Positions 1 to 12,329 of a stretch of 57,876 nucleotides of DNA are shown piece by piece. The stretch is from Liolophura sinensis. Taxonomy: Eukaryota; Mollusca; Polyplacophora; Chitonida; Chitonidae. Location of the stretch: assembly GCF_032854445.1 (NCBI RefSeq), contig NC_088302.1:46664645-46722520 (forward strand), read 5' to 3'. The notes beneath the pieces were generated by a model. The model was not told where the DNA came from and ran no database searches. It saw nothing but the letters and a program-made list of their open reading frames with translations. A program made the position numbers and the translations under genes. Within the stretch, counting starts at the first letter, position 1; each line of letters starts with the position of its first letter.

Positions 1-948
1 CATCTACGTGCCACTGTGTTATAACTGGGATGCATCTACGTGTATAGAATATCCCCAGGTTAAAACATACATGCATTTTTTTTAATATGTGAATCATGCA
101 TGCTCTGGTTCATACACACCATCCTCTTTCCGCTTGACAAATTCAGTTTTGAATCTGGTTAGTCTATATCTGAAACAATAAGATATAACCATTGTGAAAA
201 CACAGTCTAGTGTAAGCAGCGGAGTTTTAGTGTAGGTAATTAATTGTTGCTTACTATTTTACTTAGATCACAAATATTATTTTCGAAAGTTTTGCTGAAA
301 TATTTTCTCATCAATTGTCAATTCAGCATTATGATGTAGATATTACATATGAAACCAATGTACGCAGAAGTAAAATATGTCTTCAACAAATTATGGGGAA
401 CAGTCAAAACCTATGCGCTAGTCTATATATAGGGCATGCGCAAGCTAGTGATGTGAGTTGACCTAATATAAATCTTCACGACTGCAACACTCTTAACACT
501 GGTTAACACAAAAGCTTATATAATCCACAGTGGATGCAAATTACCAAGGGATAAAGGGTTTTAATGTAATCCCCAGGACTGAAAAAAGTTAAAAAGCACC
601 AAATTAAATCCAAAACCAACTTCTAAACCTACTCATGCTGAAGACCATACATCTTGTTATCATATTTTAATGATGTCTGCTAGTGCTGGAGTAAGAGATG
701 TAGAGCAGATTGCTCTACAGAGAATGAAGTGAAAACAGGTGCAGTATAAATAAACATATTAGTTAACATATATAGAGCAGTCGGCGATTCAGACTGCTAT
801 TCAGACTGCCATTCAGACATTTTGTCGCAATTAAGAACTATAGACTTCACATGATAGACCTCATTAAGTGTCATATACACCAAGTATGAAGTCTGCAAGT
901 GTAGTATTAATATAGACATACAGTTTATAATATTTCTTTCATAAACAA
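1..948. other. Non-coding stretch, no gene seen
   Basis: AT-rich sequence with stops in all frames. No domain, RNA gene or clear repeat was recognised. Confidence 0.5.
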
Positions 949-1210
949 GGGGCCTCCGTGGCTCAGATGGTGAGCGCTAGCACAGCGTAATGACCCAGAA
1001 GTCTCTCACCAATGCGGTCGCTGTGAGTTCAAGTCCAGCTCATGCTGGCTTCCTCTCCGGCCGTACGTGGGAAGGTCTGGTAGCAACTTGCGGATGGTCG
1101 TGGGTTTCCGCCGGGCTCTGCCCGGTTTTCTCCTACCATAATGCTGGCCACCGTCGCATAAGTGAAATATTCTTGAGTACGGCGTAAAATACCAATCAAA
1201 TAAAGAAACA
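949..1210 (+). mobile_element. tRNA-derived SINE, family A, near full length
   Basis: The head reads like a tRNA gene: an A-box-like GTGGCTCAGATGG is followed by a B-box-like GAGTTCAAGTCC, which together form an internal RNA polymerase III promoter. The body (TGCGGATGGTCGTGGGTTTC, then CCATAATGCTGGCC) and the tail (TTGAGTACGGCGTAAAA, then CAATCAAATAAA) recur many times in this window in both orientations. The short open frames across it are SINE sequence, not genes. Confidence 0.9.
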
Positions 1211-1619
1211 AATACACACATATAAGGTGCAACAACCTTCAGAGTAATATAATTCACTGAAAGCCTGATCTGTTTCTTAATATGGCAAGGTCAGAAGGAA
1301 TTATCAATTATTCATTCGAATATCGTCAATTCATGATATTTCTTAACTGGTATAAAAAGATGTTGGCTCTGTGGACGGACTTGCTGCTAAATATTTAACA
1401 TAAACAGGCTTCGTTAACTTAACACAGGGCAAGACGTCTTGTTCTCCTTAAAAGACGTGGACAAAATATTCATCGGTACAAAGCAAACGTTAATTAGAGT
1501 ATTAATTGACATGGTCAGGTATTATTTATGCCCAATCCATTGTCCACCTGGCATTGTGCCTTGTGACAACGATTCGGGAACTGTGCAGCAAACATTTAAC
1601 TCTTGTCATTACCAAGAAA
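1211..1619. other. Intergenic stretch 5' of the lectin-PAN gene
   Basis: No domain or repeat recognised. It would contain the promoter and 5' UTR of the lectin-PAN gene if the proposed first exon is right. No convincing TATA box was identified. Confidence 0.3.
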
Positions 1620-1698
1620 ATGTCCGTAAGACATATACATATAAATGCCCTCATCATGGTTTTCTGCTGCTCTTTTCATCATTTGAAGCTGGTGAAAG
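1620..1698 (+). CDS. Lectin-PAN gene, putative exon 1 (signal peptide)
   Basis: An ATG at 1620 opens a 26-codon stretch with a hydrophobic core (ALIMVFCCSF) and ends at a strong donor, AAAG|GTGAGT. Its phase 1 matches the next exon. The open frame continues upstream, so another ATG could be used. This was chosen for phase and signal-like content, not for homology. Confidence 0.4.
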
Positions 1699-4600
1699 GT
1701 GAGTGACGGAAATTATTTTACCTGGTTCTCAACTCATCGCGTAAAGTTAACAATTCAATATTTGCTGTGAACAATAAATATAAAATTGAATTTATTTCGT
1801 GCTTGTGAGATACTTGCAGGAAAACATGGATTTAGTTATTTACTTGATTGGCGAATTACGGTACTCTTTCAAATATTTCACTCGTACAACGGCGATCAGG
1901 TTTTTGGATACCATCATTAAGATAATAGGTATGCCAAAGTGACAGATAATTACCACTTTTCCAGCATATAATCTGTCTAGGCGGTTTCGACAACAAATCA
2001 ATCACAATTCAAGAGTCAACAGCAAAGGGTTTTGAACTGAAATTGAAAGTTATCGGGTGGTGGAAATTGTGTTACAGTTTTCTATTATTTTGAGTACATG
2101 TACGTGCTTGGAATTATCAATTATTATGGAAAAATGTTATAAATCTGGATAGTTTATAATTTGTTCTAAATATAATGGCTTGTTCCGTTTGGATATTGGT
2201 GCGTCGCGGCGTTACAATTTTCATTCTTTTGACCGTAAACAATGCCACACAACTGTCACGTTTTCTTAAACAAAGAGATTACAGCAATATATATTTGCCA
2301 TACAAGACAACAACAGAGAACATAATAAAAGACATACAACACAGAAAGTAAAACTAGAGCATCGACTACAAGTGTGGCAATTGGCAAATAGCAATTTATT
2401 ATACACCACAGATCTGGAGTTATTCAAAATGCTGTCCTGTCTTCACATTTACATGCAATGGCAATAGTATTAAAACAATGCAAAGGGACCAGAACATTCT
2501 CTGTGTATCTATTCACGATTACAGAATATTAAAGAGTACGTATCACAGAGATTTCCTGATGAACTGGTAACTAGACTCCAGTTGACACTGAGTTTATGAC
2601 ATGAATCACAGAATCTAACGAAAAGGCCAAATCGTGATATTTCAAGTCCGATATACTGATATGTGTACGCCACAAATCTGATCTCGTGCTTCGTAATTGG
2701 CATCTAAAATGGAAAATGTTTGATCAACCAATAAATAAATAAAATAATAAATACATATCTAAATGTGTAAGATTTTAATCTGCAATTTTCTCAGGTTTGG
2801 CGTTTTATTTCATAACAATGATCCGAGTAACAGTGTCAAGGAAAGGTCACACTAACACTAAAAGTTTAATTCAGGGCTATGCTATAATATGTGGGAGAAG
2901 TTATGTACACAAACATAGACACGAGTCTTTGCGCATGTTCTATGACATCCCGTTATCCTTTTGTATAGGTAACTCGCCAGACAGGTGTTCCCATGCTGCC
3001 TTCCCTCTGCATACAGAACACAGAGGACTGTGTATTGGCGTTTACAGGTTCTTTGTGACGTGGAAATATGCCCAATTGCTTTGTGAAGAAGAGGGAACAC
3101 GGCTTGCTAAGATAACACTGGATATGTTCCAGGGATTCAGTGGAGAAGCATTTGCTAAATTCTTATATGATAAACTACTGCGACACTGTGGGTCTGTGGG
3201 TTTGTTCTTTGACAAAATTGCAGGTGAATGGAAATGGATTGATGGTAAGCACATACAGAAAATAAAACTTTCAGAGCAGTAATACTTGTCCATTGGCTGT
3301 AGTCCTTAGAGCAAATAGTTTTAATTCTTTGCCATTTTTGGTCAGGCTACATGGCTCCGGTATAAACTAGAACCCATGGCTTTCAAAGGGGTCTGGTTCT
3401 TGTGCAATGCAGTTGCAGGATTATAAGGTATTAGCCACACGAATGTGGGTCGACTGTTCTAACGACACACTGACGTACCGAGCACTACTGAGCTAGTAGT
3501 GGGTGAAATGAAATTTTTGTCTCCCAAAGACAGAAATTCTCACATTTCCCGCAAAGTAAAAATTGGATCCTTTTAGCTAATCGATCAAGTTCCCTTACCG
3601 GGCTTGAAATTAATGGTTTCAGTTCAGTAACCAGGTAGGGCTAGTGGTATTCAAATGTTACTATCCCAAAATTTCATTTCAGTTTATAGGCCTACACCAA
3701 AGTACATGTGATATGCAAGCAATTTTGAATTTTTTGAATGAACATTTCTTCTCACTTAGGGATAGAATTTTATTCAAATATAACAGTAGCCATACTTGTA
3801 AGTCTAGCCAAGTGAGCGTGTTTAATAAAATTCAAAATTAACATGTTAGAGAAATAGTGTAATGGTTTTATGGGACGTGTATCTTCAGCACCCGCCAAAA
3901 CAAAAAGATGACCGGTCACATTTTCATCCTGACGCCAACACCGCAACAAATATGTTTTTTTTTTATCATGGCCTGGCGGAATCACTGGAAATGCAATCAT
4001 TTTGTATCATGTAGGTAAAGAGTGTGAACAGAAAACGCCAAAACTTTACTGTAAAAAAAAAACATAATTTGATCAGTATTTTATAAACTAAATAATACTG
4101 TTCTTCACAATAACGATGCGCTCTGGAAAACTTTTCGCAGATACTAAAATAGTACATCGGTGACAATTTTCACCATTCACAAATGCCCTCATAAGACTCC
4201 CAGACTCGCTTCCACACCTCAAAAAGCCAAACCTGCAGTTCTATCGGGGTAGCCATATTGTGAACCTGTAATTTGATATGTGGTCCTTTACTCTCTTTGC
4301 ACCATGCTTTTATCAGATTTAGAAGAAAACTAAAACTACTTGGAATCTGCACGAATGCTTTTCAGCTCCTGTTTGAGTACGAGGGCATGATGATGTTTGG
4401 AAGTTTCACATATACGCAAGATAGTGCTGGTATTTTAAAGGCAAAGAAAACACTATTATACTAAAGTATTTATCAGATAAAAGACCATTAAACTCTGTTC
4501 AGCAAAATAGTCTGATTTAGTTTTATAGAGTTTTTCCAACCAACTAAAAGACATTTAAAACTTAAAATTCCACGGTGGTCTGTTTAGACACAAAGAGTAA

Positions 4601-7600
4601 CAGTGACGTCACAGCAATATTTTTGGCTTGAAATAGTTCGTTTGAAGGTCCATTTGTTGAATGCATTTATAGCTTTAAATCAATATGGTCAGAAAAGGAC
4701 ACAGTAGAATCCAAAGTTTTAAATACACTTTGCTAGAGCGAAAAAGGTTGCGGCAATAACAACATTAGCAACACTGTAACCATTGTAATCCTAATCTTGT
4801 AGTGTTACGCTAAAACTATACATTAGCACCTTACGCCGGGAAGATCCTTCTCCATTGCATGGGTATGTTGTTATCAGCATTAAACACTACCGGTCGAATG
4901 CATGAAAAGATAACATGTAATGTAACCTATTCTGACTTTAAAGGGTGTGTTTGGATATTAACAAAATATTTACATGCAAATATATTAATTTTATTAGACA
5001 TGCTTCAAATCCTTATTTAGAAAATTAATTATGTAACGATTTATACCAGGAGGTGGTCCCTAATACCCACCATACAAATCTATTCTCAAACAGCCTTTTC
5101 TCCTGAGAGAAAAAAGTACTAATGATCATATTTACAAATAAGTTTTCACGCTCTTTCATCTGATTTTGGCATCATTTTTATTTTTTCTCATTTAAATTCA
5201 CCCCATTAAACCAGCAAACCAGCTCTGCACCACAGAGCAAGCAAATTCATTGTTATGCATACCACTCCTTTTCCATGAATAAACGTTATACCACAGTTTT
5301 GATTAGACCAACATTTTGCGTACCAACTGTGGTATAACTGTAAAGGTCCACCTGCAATAAGGCATACCTTGTTATACTTTTATGCATTCGGTCCAACATG
5401 GAATACGTGATAATAATCAGTTTGCTAACTTTGGACCACCGTATGTTCTGAACGTATTACCGGAGCTCTACAAATTTCAGTTTTTCGCTACTCTTAACTT
5501 GGAAGCGTAATGCTATTAGCAAGAATAAATTTATATAAGATTTGCAATTTATTGGACGTCACTGGTCCAAAGTGACTCAGAATGTTAAGTTGTCACGGTG
5601 TGTACTGTCTTGGGAGATTTAACTGTGAAAACATTCAAGTAAACTTACCGCATTTCCTTCCATCTGCCAAATGAGCTGGCGTGTCCAATCAAACCATCTG
5701 ACGCTTATGCAGCAAAGGGCCTCCTTCTATTGTTGTTGGTCAAGTGACATTTGGATCATTCACAGCTTCCAGTTCACCTCAGAAGTTTTGCCGTTTTCGT
5801 GGAGATTCGTTGCCACAAAAGAGTAGACAGTGGATATATTTGGAAACTTTTGGCGTCTTTTAGCAAATACCTATTCAGTGCTTTGTCAACCCATCACACC
5901 GTCTTTTATGTTAAGTTGCGTTTTGAGAGAAAAGCCCACACACAAACAATTGACGGCAGGTCGATGTAATCCAGTTTATTGACTGATGTTATGTTAAGAT
6001 GATCTTCCTGGAAAGTTCCGATAGATAGCGCACCTAGCTCCTATCACAAAAAACACACACATGATATACTGGGTATCCCCAAGCTTGTGGCAGATGACAC
6101 AAAAATGTTTATCATGCTTATGTCGCACCTGATTTTTCCTTTCCCCTTCGTACTGATGGCAAGGAGTCTAATAGAGTATATTTATGGAAACATGAGAGAG
6201 TGTAAGCAAAGCGTTGTTGTTGTTAAACATGTCAGGTACGGACTTTGATTCAAGGGGAATACGACCAGAAGCCAGAGGCCAGGAAGATCACAACTGCATG
6301 GAAATTTGTCCGATAGCAGACGGAATTGATTGGTACTATCAGCCTACCTTTTGTAGAAAGGAAACAGGAAAACCTTTTCTTTGTCAGTACGGTAAGCATT
6401 AAAGATAAGTTCCGTAGTCAAAAATAAATGTAATGGTGAAGAATAACATGTCTCAGACTGTATGTGCTTACCATTTCTCTATGTTAATATATATTATTAA
6501 CAACATCACACGTACTTTCCAATATATGCGAAGATTGTTACATTTTCGATGTATACTATGGCATGTAGACCTGGATTAGAATAAGGTGAACTAAAAGAAA
6601 AAACACTATTTTGACTGTAAATTTTTGGTCAATTTGACTATGCGCTTAATCCTAAACCTCGGGGTGCATCGACGGACATTACAGAAACGTTTCCGTGGTT
6701 TGTGTTGTAAATGATAATAATAATTTCAACAACAAAAGTAATAATAGATAGGTGTGTTGAAGCCTGTAAAGCTTGATACATTAAAGTAAGATACAGGCAC
6801 CAAAGTTATATGAAAAGGCAGAACTGTCCAGATGTCTCTTATTCAGTTTCACAACAAACATAGCTTTGACTCAAGCTGATTTAATTGGTTTTAGCTCAAG
6901 AAAAATCTGGCTTCCTCTCCGGCCGTACGTGGGAGGTCTGGCAGTAACCTGCGGATGGTTGTGGGTTTCCCCCGGGATCTGCTCGGTTTCTTCCCACAAT
7001 AATGCTGGCCGACGTCGTATGTGTGATATATTCTTGAGTACAGCGTAAAACACCAGTCAAACAAATAAATCAACAAAAAACTGTTGTCTCTGAATGAATT
7101 TGTCAAAGTTGGGACATGGATCGATTGTCTTAATTATATCATGAGGTTTAGAATTATCGGGTACTCTTTCAGACGTAACTGAATACACGACTGAAACAAA
7201 GGGACAAGCGTCAACAGGTGTCCTAACTACTCCTGGAGCCTCCATGCTTCCTTTCGTTAAGGTGACCTCAAAGAGAACGACGCCTAAGAACACGGACTTC
7301 CCGACAGAAACGAAAAAAGCAAGAAATACAGGTGATAGGATTTTCTTCTACCATTTTCCTTGCCATAATTCAAATGCATAGACACTCCGAAAAAAATTTG
7401 GTAGTTGTTTTATACAGTACCCAATGTCTGATTGACTTGAAACTTAGTACACGTAACAATCGTTCTAATGCTATATGAAAGAAAAATAAAATGTATGAGA
7501 TAATCAGGTTTTAGCTGATGCGACGAAATATTCTAAACATGTTACTTGACTAGTTTGACTACCTGGTCACGAAACATGTTACTTGACGTAGTTTGACTCC

Positions 7601-8833
7601 CTGGTCACGAATCTGGTTTTATTTATTTTCTGCAATGTATACTTTTGTTGAAAATTGCGAAAAACAATTTCTCCCATATTTTATAGAAAACCTGTAGAGC
7701 TGTAAAGCTAAAAGTAGCTGAGTTAAAAGGGCTACACATGTACTTCATGCAATACTGAAAATCATTCACCTGTCTTTAAAAGGCACAGGGCATGCAGGCA
7801 AAGGCCGATTTACCACATTTGGAACATTTACATGCGCATGAACATACTAAATAGTGTACATAAAATGTATTGATAGCAAAGAAGAATGTAAGCTTCTAAT
7901 TAAGTTGTTTATATATACATAAAGACACCATTCAGTTAACCTTAAGTGCATTCAGGTACAGGCCTGAACCCCGGCATCGCTGCTTTAGCAGTTATATTTT
8001 GTATTCTATTTGAAACCGGGTAGAGCCCAGGAGAAACCCACAACCATGGGTAGGTTGCTGAAAAGACCTTCTCACATACGACCGGAGAGGAAACTGGCAT
8101 GAAGTGGACTTGAACTCACACCGACCACATAAGTGAGAGGCTCCTGAGTCATTGCACCACTCTGGCACGTTACCCACCTCGGCCACGGAGGTCCCTGATG
8201 TGACGTTAAATAAGACATTGTCTTATGGCATTATTGTAATGACATAATAGGACATTTCCACACCCAGAGGTTATATTTTGACTCCAAGAGACGGACTAGG
8301 CCTTCCAATGAATCCACAGTGTTGGAATCTTCCTTTGACCCTCTTTACCTTTCAGCTTGAGATATGAAAGAAGCGAATAAACCTTGAAAAAGTGGTAGTC
8401 TTGTGCCATACCGTTTATGGTCATATATTTAAATGAAAACTTCATGTCCCATTTTCACAAACCTTTATTAATCTATGCCATTGGCATTTCAAAAGCGCTG
8501 CGCGAGTCAGCTATAGCGTCGTTCTAACAGCAGCTCATTCTTATAGTCAGAGAAGTTTAAATTATTGATGATTGGATTTCAGCGATACACTTTTTAAAAA
8601 AAATATTTTCAGTTTACCGGAGGCAAGGCAAGTCCGTGTACCCAGAAGGTACAAGTTTATGGAAAAAGTCGGCGTTCACCGTGTCCATGTGTGTTCGCTT
8701 TTGCAAGACAGATAACAAATGTGACAAGATGGCATTTCACTCGCGGTCTGGAAAATGTCACGGATTCTCCGCAAAACAACGCCGCCATAGCAACATTGAA
8801 GCAAGTGAAGACTGGGAGGTTTGGGTTACTTAG
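1620..8833 (+). CDS. Secreted-type protein: C-type-lectin-like domain, Thr/Ser-rich linker, PAN/apple-like domain (5 exons)
   Basis: The proposed join is 1620-1698, 2969-3244, 6236-6391, 7173-7331 and 8613-8833, giving 296 codons plus a TAG stop. Every junction is phase 1, the usual state for shuffled extracellular modules. Exons 2-3 (about residues 27-170) form a C-type-lectin-like fold: WKYAQLLCEEEGTRLAKI, then EWKWIDG, then PFLCQY. The Ca-binding WND and EPN/QPD motifs are not visible, so calcium-dependent sugar binding is doubtful. Exon 4 is a Thr-, Ser- and Lys-rich linker. Exon 5 has a PAN/apple-like cysteine pattern (CVRFCKTDNKCDKMAFH, then GKCHGF). The role is probably extracellular recognition or adhesion, which is an inference. 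The first exon is the weakest part. No orthologue name was recognised. Confidence 0.7.
1838..1900 (-). mobile_element. Degenerate SINE family A tail
   Basis: The reverse complement resembles the conserved tail (a GAGTA-like segment, then CGTAA..CGCCAATCAA). Only the 3' end is recognisable. Confidence 0.45.
2969..3244 (+). CDS. Lectin-PAN gene, exon 2 (first two thirds of the C-type-lectin-like domain)
   Basis: Acceptor TTTTGTATAG|GT and donor GATG|GTAAGC; 276 nt, phase 1 to 1. It encodes the early cysteines, the W-x-x-A-x-x-x-C helix and the GEWKWIDG strand typical of the fold. The open frame continues upstream of the acceptor, but that part is not lectin-like. Confidence 0.75.
3245..6235 (+). 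other. Intron 2 of the lectin-PAN gene
   Basis: About 3 kb with no recognised domain. Apart from the inverted repeat at 5285-5338, nothing stood out. Confidence 0.5.
5285..5338. repeat. Perfect 14-bp inverted repeat, 26-nt loop
   Basis: GTTATACCACAGTT (5285-5298) is repeated in inverted orientation as AACTGTGGTATAAC (5325-5338). It lies in an intron of the lectin-PAN gene. It could be a small hairpin or a transposon footprint. Confidence 0.7.
6236..6391 (+). CDS. Lectin-PAN gene, exon 3 (end of the lectin-like domain)
   Basis: Acceptor CATGTCAG|GT and donor GTACG|GTAAGC; 156 nt, phase 1 to 1. It contains DHNCMEICPIADG and FCRKETGKPFLCQY, the terminal cysteine strand. The usual WND triplet is absent. 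Confidence 0.75.
6900..7075 (+). mobile_element. SINE family A, 5'-truncated
   Basis: Begins in the body (GGCTTCCTCTCCGGCC) and runs to the AGCGTAAAACACCAGTCAAA tail. It lies in the intron before exon 4. Confidence 0.85.
7173..7331 (+). CDS. Lectin-PAN gene, exon 4 (Thr/Ser-rich linker)
   Basis: Acceptor CTCTTTCAG and donor ATACAG|GTGATA; 159 nt, phase 1 to 1. It encodes low-complexity VTEYTTETKGQASTGVLTTP-type sequence, likely O-glycosylated. Support comes from phase and splice sites, not homology. Confidence 0.6.
8015..8195 (-). mobile_element. SINE family A, minus orientation
   Basis: The reverse complement carries the tRNA-like head (CCTCCGTGGCCGAGG) and the body. The tail is truncated. 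Confidence 0.8.
8613..8833 (+). CDS. Lectin-PAN gene, exon 5 (PAN/apple-like domain and stop)
   Basis: Acceptor ATATTTTCAG with phase-1 entry. It encodes 73 residues with CVRFCKTDNKCDKMAFHSRS and GKCHGFS, a PAN/apple-like cysteine arrangement, and ends at TAG (8831-8833). The domain looks short for the family. Confidence 0.65.
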
Positions 8834-9646
8834 CAGATCACATCAAGAGGCTATACGGCATACATACATACATGCATAGTGTGATGGCATTAATGACGTT
8901 ATACTGCTAGTTTTATTTCTTCTTTTATATTGGGTCGTAATCTCACGCAAAATTAGTGAATATACGTAGTTCCTTTCTGAACGACACATCTCCGAGTATA
9001 CAGTCATTTAAAACATAATAAAAATCTCTATTCTCTTAGACATTAAAATGTCATGTCCCCTTCTATTTAGTCTATGAGTCGCTCAAATTTATACTACCTT
9101 TGTGTTGTTACCGCTGACTGTGATAATCCTGTGATATACATTGTATTTTGGGTTTTTGTAAAAGCGCAATACTTACGCAAACTAATTTTAAGGATATATG
9201 CTTGTTGTTTATTTCTTAATACTGAGTATAGGATATCGGATTACAAGAAAATTTCACTAAGCACTCGGCCGTCATTCCGGAAAATTAAGTGACCCGCTGT
9301 GGTGACGTTAACAATGGTAGCTGTCAAAACAACTGTGTTGGAGGACCACTGACTAAAAATATGGATAAAATAGTTCACTAGAAATATCAAACATGCTGCA
9401 AAAATGACAATTTTGTCTACTTTTTCCTTTTTGGCATACATTTCTTCATTCTTTTCATTCCTGAAAACCATATTCTTTGTTTTGTAGTACCATTTCATAT
9501 ATCCTTTAATGATGAGCCAGTTGGTGTAATGCATCTAATGGACCCACATTATATAGAATTATAATCGTGTTTGTACTAAGTTGCTAAAAAGGTGGTTGTG
9601 TTTTTATTTTCAGCATTCGCACTCTATGCACTCTTACCGAACATGG
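8834..9646. other. Intergenic stretch 3' of the lectin-PAN gene
   Basis: Presumed 3' UTR and intergenic DNA. No protein homology or repeat was recognised, and the polyadenylation site was not determined. Confidence 0.4.
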
Positions 9647-9647
9647 A

Positions 9648-9912
9648 CCTCAGTGGCCGAGGTGGTTAGCCAGCCAGCGCCGCGTAATGATCAATGCCTC
9701 GCACCATTGCGGCCGCTGTGAATTCAAATCCAGCTCATGCTGGCTTCCTCTCCAGTCGAACATGGAAAGGTCTGTCATTATCCTGCCGATGGTCGTGGGT
9801 TTATCCTGGGCTATGTCCGGTTTCCTCCACCATCATCAATGCTGAGAGCCGTCATATAAGATAAATAATTTTGAGTACGACATAAAACACCCATCAAATA
9901 TATAAATAAATT
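9648..9912 (+). mobile_element. SINE family A, diverged, near full length
   Basis: Head CTCAGTGGCCGAGGTGGTTAGC, B-box-like GAATTCAAATCC, body and ACATAAAACACCCATCAAAT tail are present. It is more diverged than other copies. Confidence 0.85.
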
Positions 9913-10199
9913 TGAAAACTCTATTGGAACAGTTTATGGATATCAAGGTAATCTTGTCTTCTAAATAGGAAGTGTGCACATTTTAGGCTGCTGAGTGTTC
10001 TGCTTGGAAGCACACTATCCTATCCAGCATATATCCAGCGAAGTCAGATTATCGTCGTCATAATACTCCAGATGGGCGCACCCAGGCCCGTCCTACAGTG
10101 TTTAACATTGCGGCAGGCAAAACTCTTATGGCAGCATGCCATTTTAGTATGTGTACCACGACAGATACGCTTGCGCAAATTTGCTTCCTACAATTTATT

Positions 10200-10445
10200 A
10201 CTTTATTTCATTGGTTTTTACGCCGTACTCAAGAGGATTTCACTTTTACGACGGCGCCCAGCATTATGGCGGGCGAAAACCGGGTAGAGTCCGGGGGAAA
10301 CCCATGATCATCCGCGGGTTGCTGGCTGACCATCCCACTCGGGACCGGAGAGGAAGCCATCATAAGCTGGCCTTGAACTCACAGCTATCGCATTGGTGAG
10401 AGGCATTCTACAATGGCTTGCATGATCACCACTATGCCATGGAAA
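10200..10445 (-). mobile_element. SINE family A, minus orientation
   Basis: The tail (reverse complement of GTACGGCGTAAAAACCAATG), body and head segment are recognisable. The open frames here are shadows of the SINE. Confidence 0.85.
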
Positions 10446-11361
10446 GCCCCAAAATATAAGTAATATTATATTAAGTAACATTTAAAAGTGCATGCAATCG
10501 ACTTTAGAGTACACCATATTCTTTATTTACTTTTTTTCCTTCAAATAATTCATACATATGTAACATATATAGTAACCAGGGTTTCATAATTGAAAGAACC
10601 TTTTTAATATCAGTAAAATCGCACACTTTAATAAGGTAGTTTTTTTCTGTGACACACGGTATATTATTACTGACGATAATATAATAACATTTATAATTAA
10701 TTTTCAAATAAAGTCATTATTCATTGTATTACATTCCAAAATGTATGACAAGAAAGCAAGACATTTCTTTTTATTCCGTGTTTTTTGTTTTTCGAGTATT
10801 TGTATGGCACACTTTTATACAGAGCATATCTCTCAAGAACACGGTGTCAGGATTACATCTAACCATGCCTTGCAAGATTAGCTCTGTAATCTCGTATGGA
10901 TTCAATACACAACTCTCGCCATGTTGTCCACTTCTCGCCTCAATGTGCCCTAGCATTAGGTGTTAACTTAAATGCGCTCTCCAGACCGAAAGAGCGTGAC
11001 ATTAATGCCCATATCGATCAGTGTTCAAAAAACTGGCATTTGAGTACTCTAGAAAATATTTATCAAGAAGAAACACTAAAGTTGCAAAGGTGAAATCAGA
11101 CCTGGCAAAACTACTCAAAGACAAGGGACCTTTTGATACGTGCATACAACTACCACCGTTATCGATTTCGAGTTTTTAACTTAAAAATACTTTTGCCTGC
11201 GTACAGCTGGGTGCGCTTTGTGAAATATTCGCCTGTAATTACACTTACTATTAAGGCTTCTTGCACCCTTTTCAAATGTGGACGCAGTTGATGGAAATTC
11301 AATTATCGTTCGTGTAAAATTTGACTTAAGCGAAAAAAAGCATCAAATTACTAATCTGGAA
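10446..11361. other. Non-coding stretch
   Basis: AT-rich. No domain or repeat family recognised. Confidence 0.4.
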
Positions 11362-11797
11362 TTAAAGAAGGAGATCGGCTGAAGGCATTGTCCCTCTAGA
11401 GAAGAAATTCTTGGCCACCCATTCCGTGTTTGAACCGGATTTTGTGTCAAAAGCGTACGGAAATTGTTGATGACAAAGACACTGGATAAACAGACAGCCA
11501 GATGGTTTGAGCCACGACGAGACTTTCTGCATTAACAGATCGTAATTCTTCATGTGCTGAAATGATTACATCAAATCAAGTTACATTTTTATTAACGTAG
11601 AAGACGTTTATTATTTCAACATTGATTATTCCGCCATTTAAACACAACCACGAGTGACAAAAGAGAGGGTAGAGGTGAATACACACATCCTTTAAGAGGG
11701 ATTTATCAAATGACAGAGTGAAATCACAGATTTTGTACATGGCCGATAACCTTTGAGTTATTGGTTTGCAACATTTCAATCTACATTCTAACGGTTT

Positions 11798-11919
11798 GGT
11801 TTCCTCCCCTATTATGCTAGCTGGCGTAGTATAATTGAGATATACGGCGTAAAACACCAATCGAATAAGTAAATACACAGTATCAGGTGATAGTCACTTC
11901 TCTTACCTCGAACATTTCA
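11798..11919. repeat. 122-bp direct repeat, copy 1
   Basis: Matches 11965-12086 with about one mismatch, offset 167 bp. The unit contains a SINE family A tail plus the last 13 nt and donor of the methyltransferase remnant exon, on the minus strand. Confidence 0.9.
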
Positions 11920-11964
11920 CCACTGGGGTTACTGAGTTAGTCCAGCTCATGCTGGCTCTCGGAT

Positions 11965-12086
11965 GGTTTCCTCCCCCATTATGCTAGCTGGCGTAGTATA
12001 ATTGAGATATACGGCGTAAAACACCAATCGAATAAGTAAATACACAGTATCAGGTGATAGTCACTTCTCTTACCTCGAACATTTCA
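11965..12086. repeat. 122-bp direct repeat, copy 2
   Basis: Near-identical partner of 11798-11919. The original exon edge lies here, with its donor at 12074/12073 on the minus strand. Confidence 0.9.
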
Positions 12087-12329
12087 GTGGAGATCAAACG
12101 ATCATACGACGCTTTGCTGTGTTGAAAACATCGCACGTAATACACTCAAGTCTGGCACGCCGACCCCCTTCTGATTTGATCAACTGCCGCTGGGTGGCGG
12201 AGATTGACACACAGGTCACGTGACAGCGAGGGTATTTCTCCCGAATGAACAGGGTAAGAGATCCCCAGCCACATCCAAGGTCAAGGACATTCTGTCCGTC
12301 CTTGACCTGAGCCCTTTCACAGTACTGTC

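Larger units (their letters stand above)
11362..12324 (-). pseudogene. Decayed SAM-dependent methyltransferase gene (cyclopropane-synthase / coclaurine N-methyltransferase-like), partial
   Basis: Two minus-strand exon remnants are visible. The upstream one (12324-12074) contains the SAM-binding motif [20 protein letters not shown] followed by [15 protein letters not shown]. The downstream one (11556-11362) starts after an acceptor (ATTTCAG) with HMKNYDLLMQKVSSWLKPSG and includes GTMPSADLLL. Damage includes a frameshift between the TCDVF segment and the YDRLIS segment at about 12085-12100, and a TAA directly after DLLL. The N-terminal and C-terminal parts of the family are not seen. An intron is retained, so this is a duplicated or decayed gene rather than a retrocopy. 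A sequencing error could explain one lesion but hardly all. Confidence 0.75.

Noticed and set aside
949-1040. tRNA gene
   Set aside because: It has A- and B-box-like motifs but no full cloverleaf, and is continuous with a repeated SINE body.
990-1257. Short frames on both strands with a Trp/Gly/Ser-rich product, recurring near 7000, 15500, 34900 and 54100
   Set aside because: They are translations of SINE family A, hence the repeated similar peptides.
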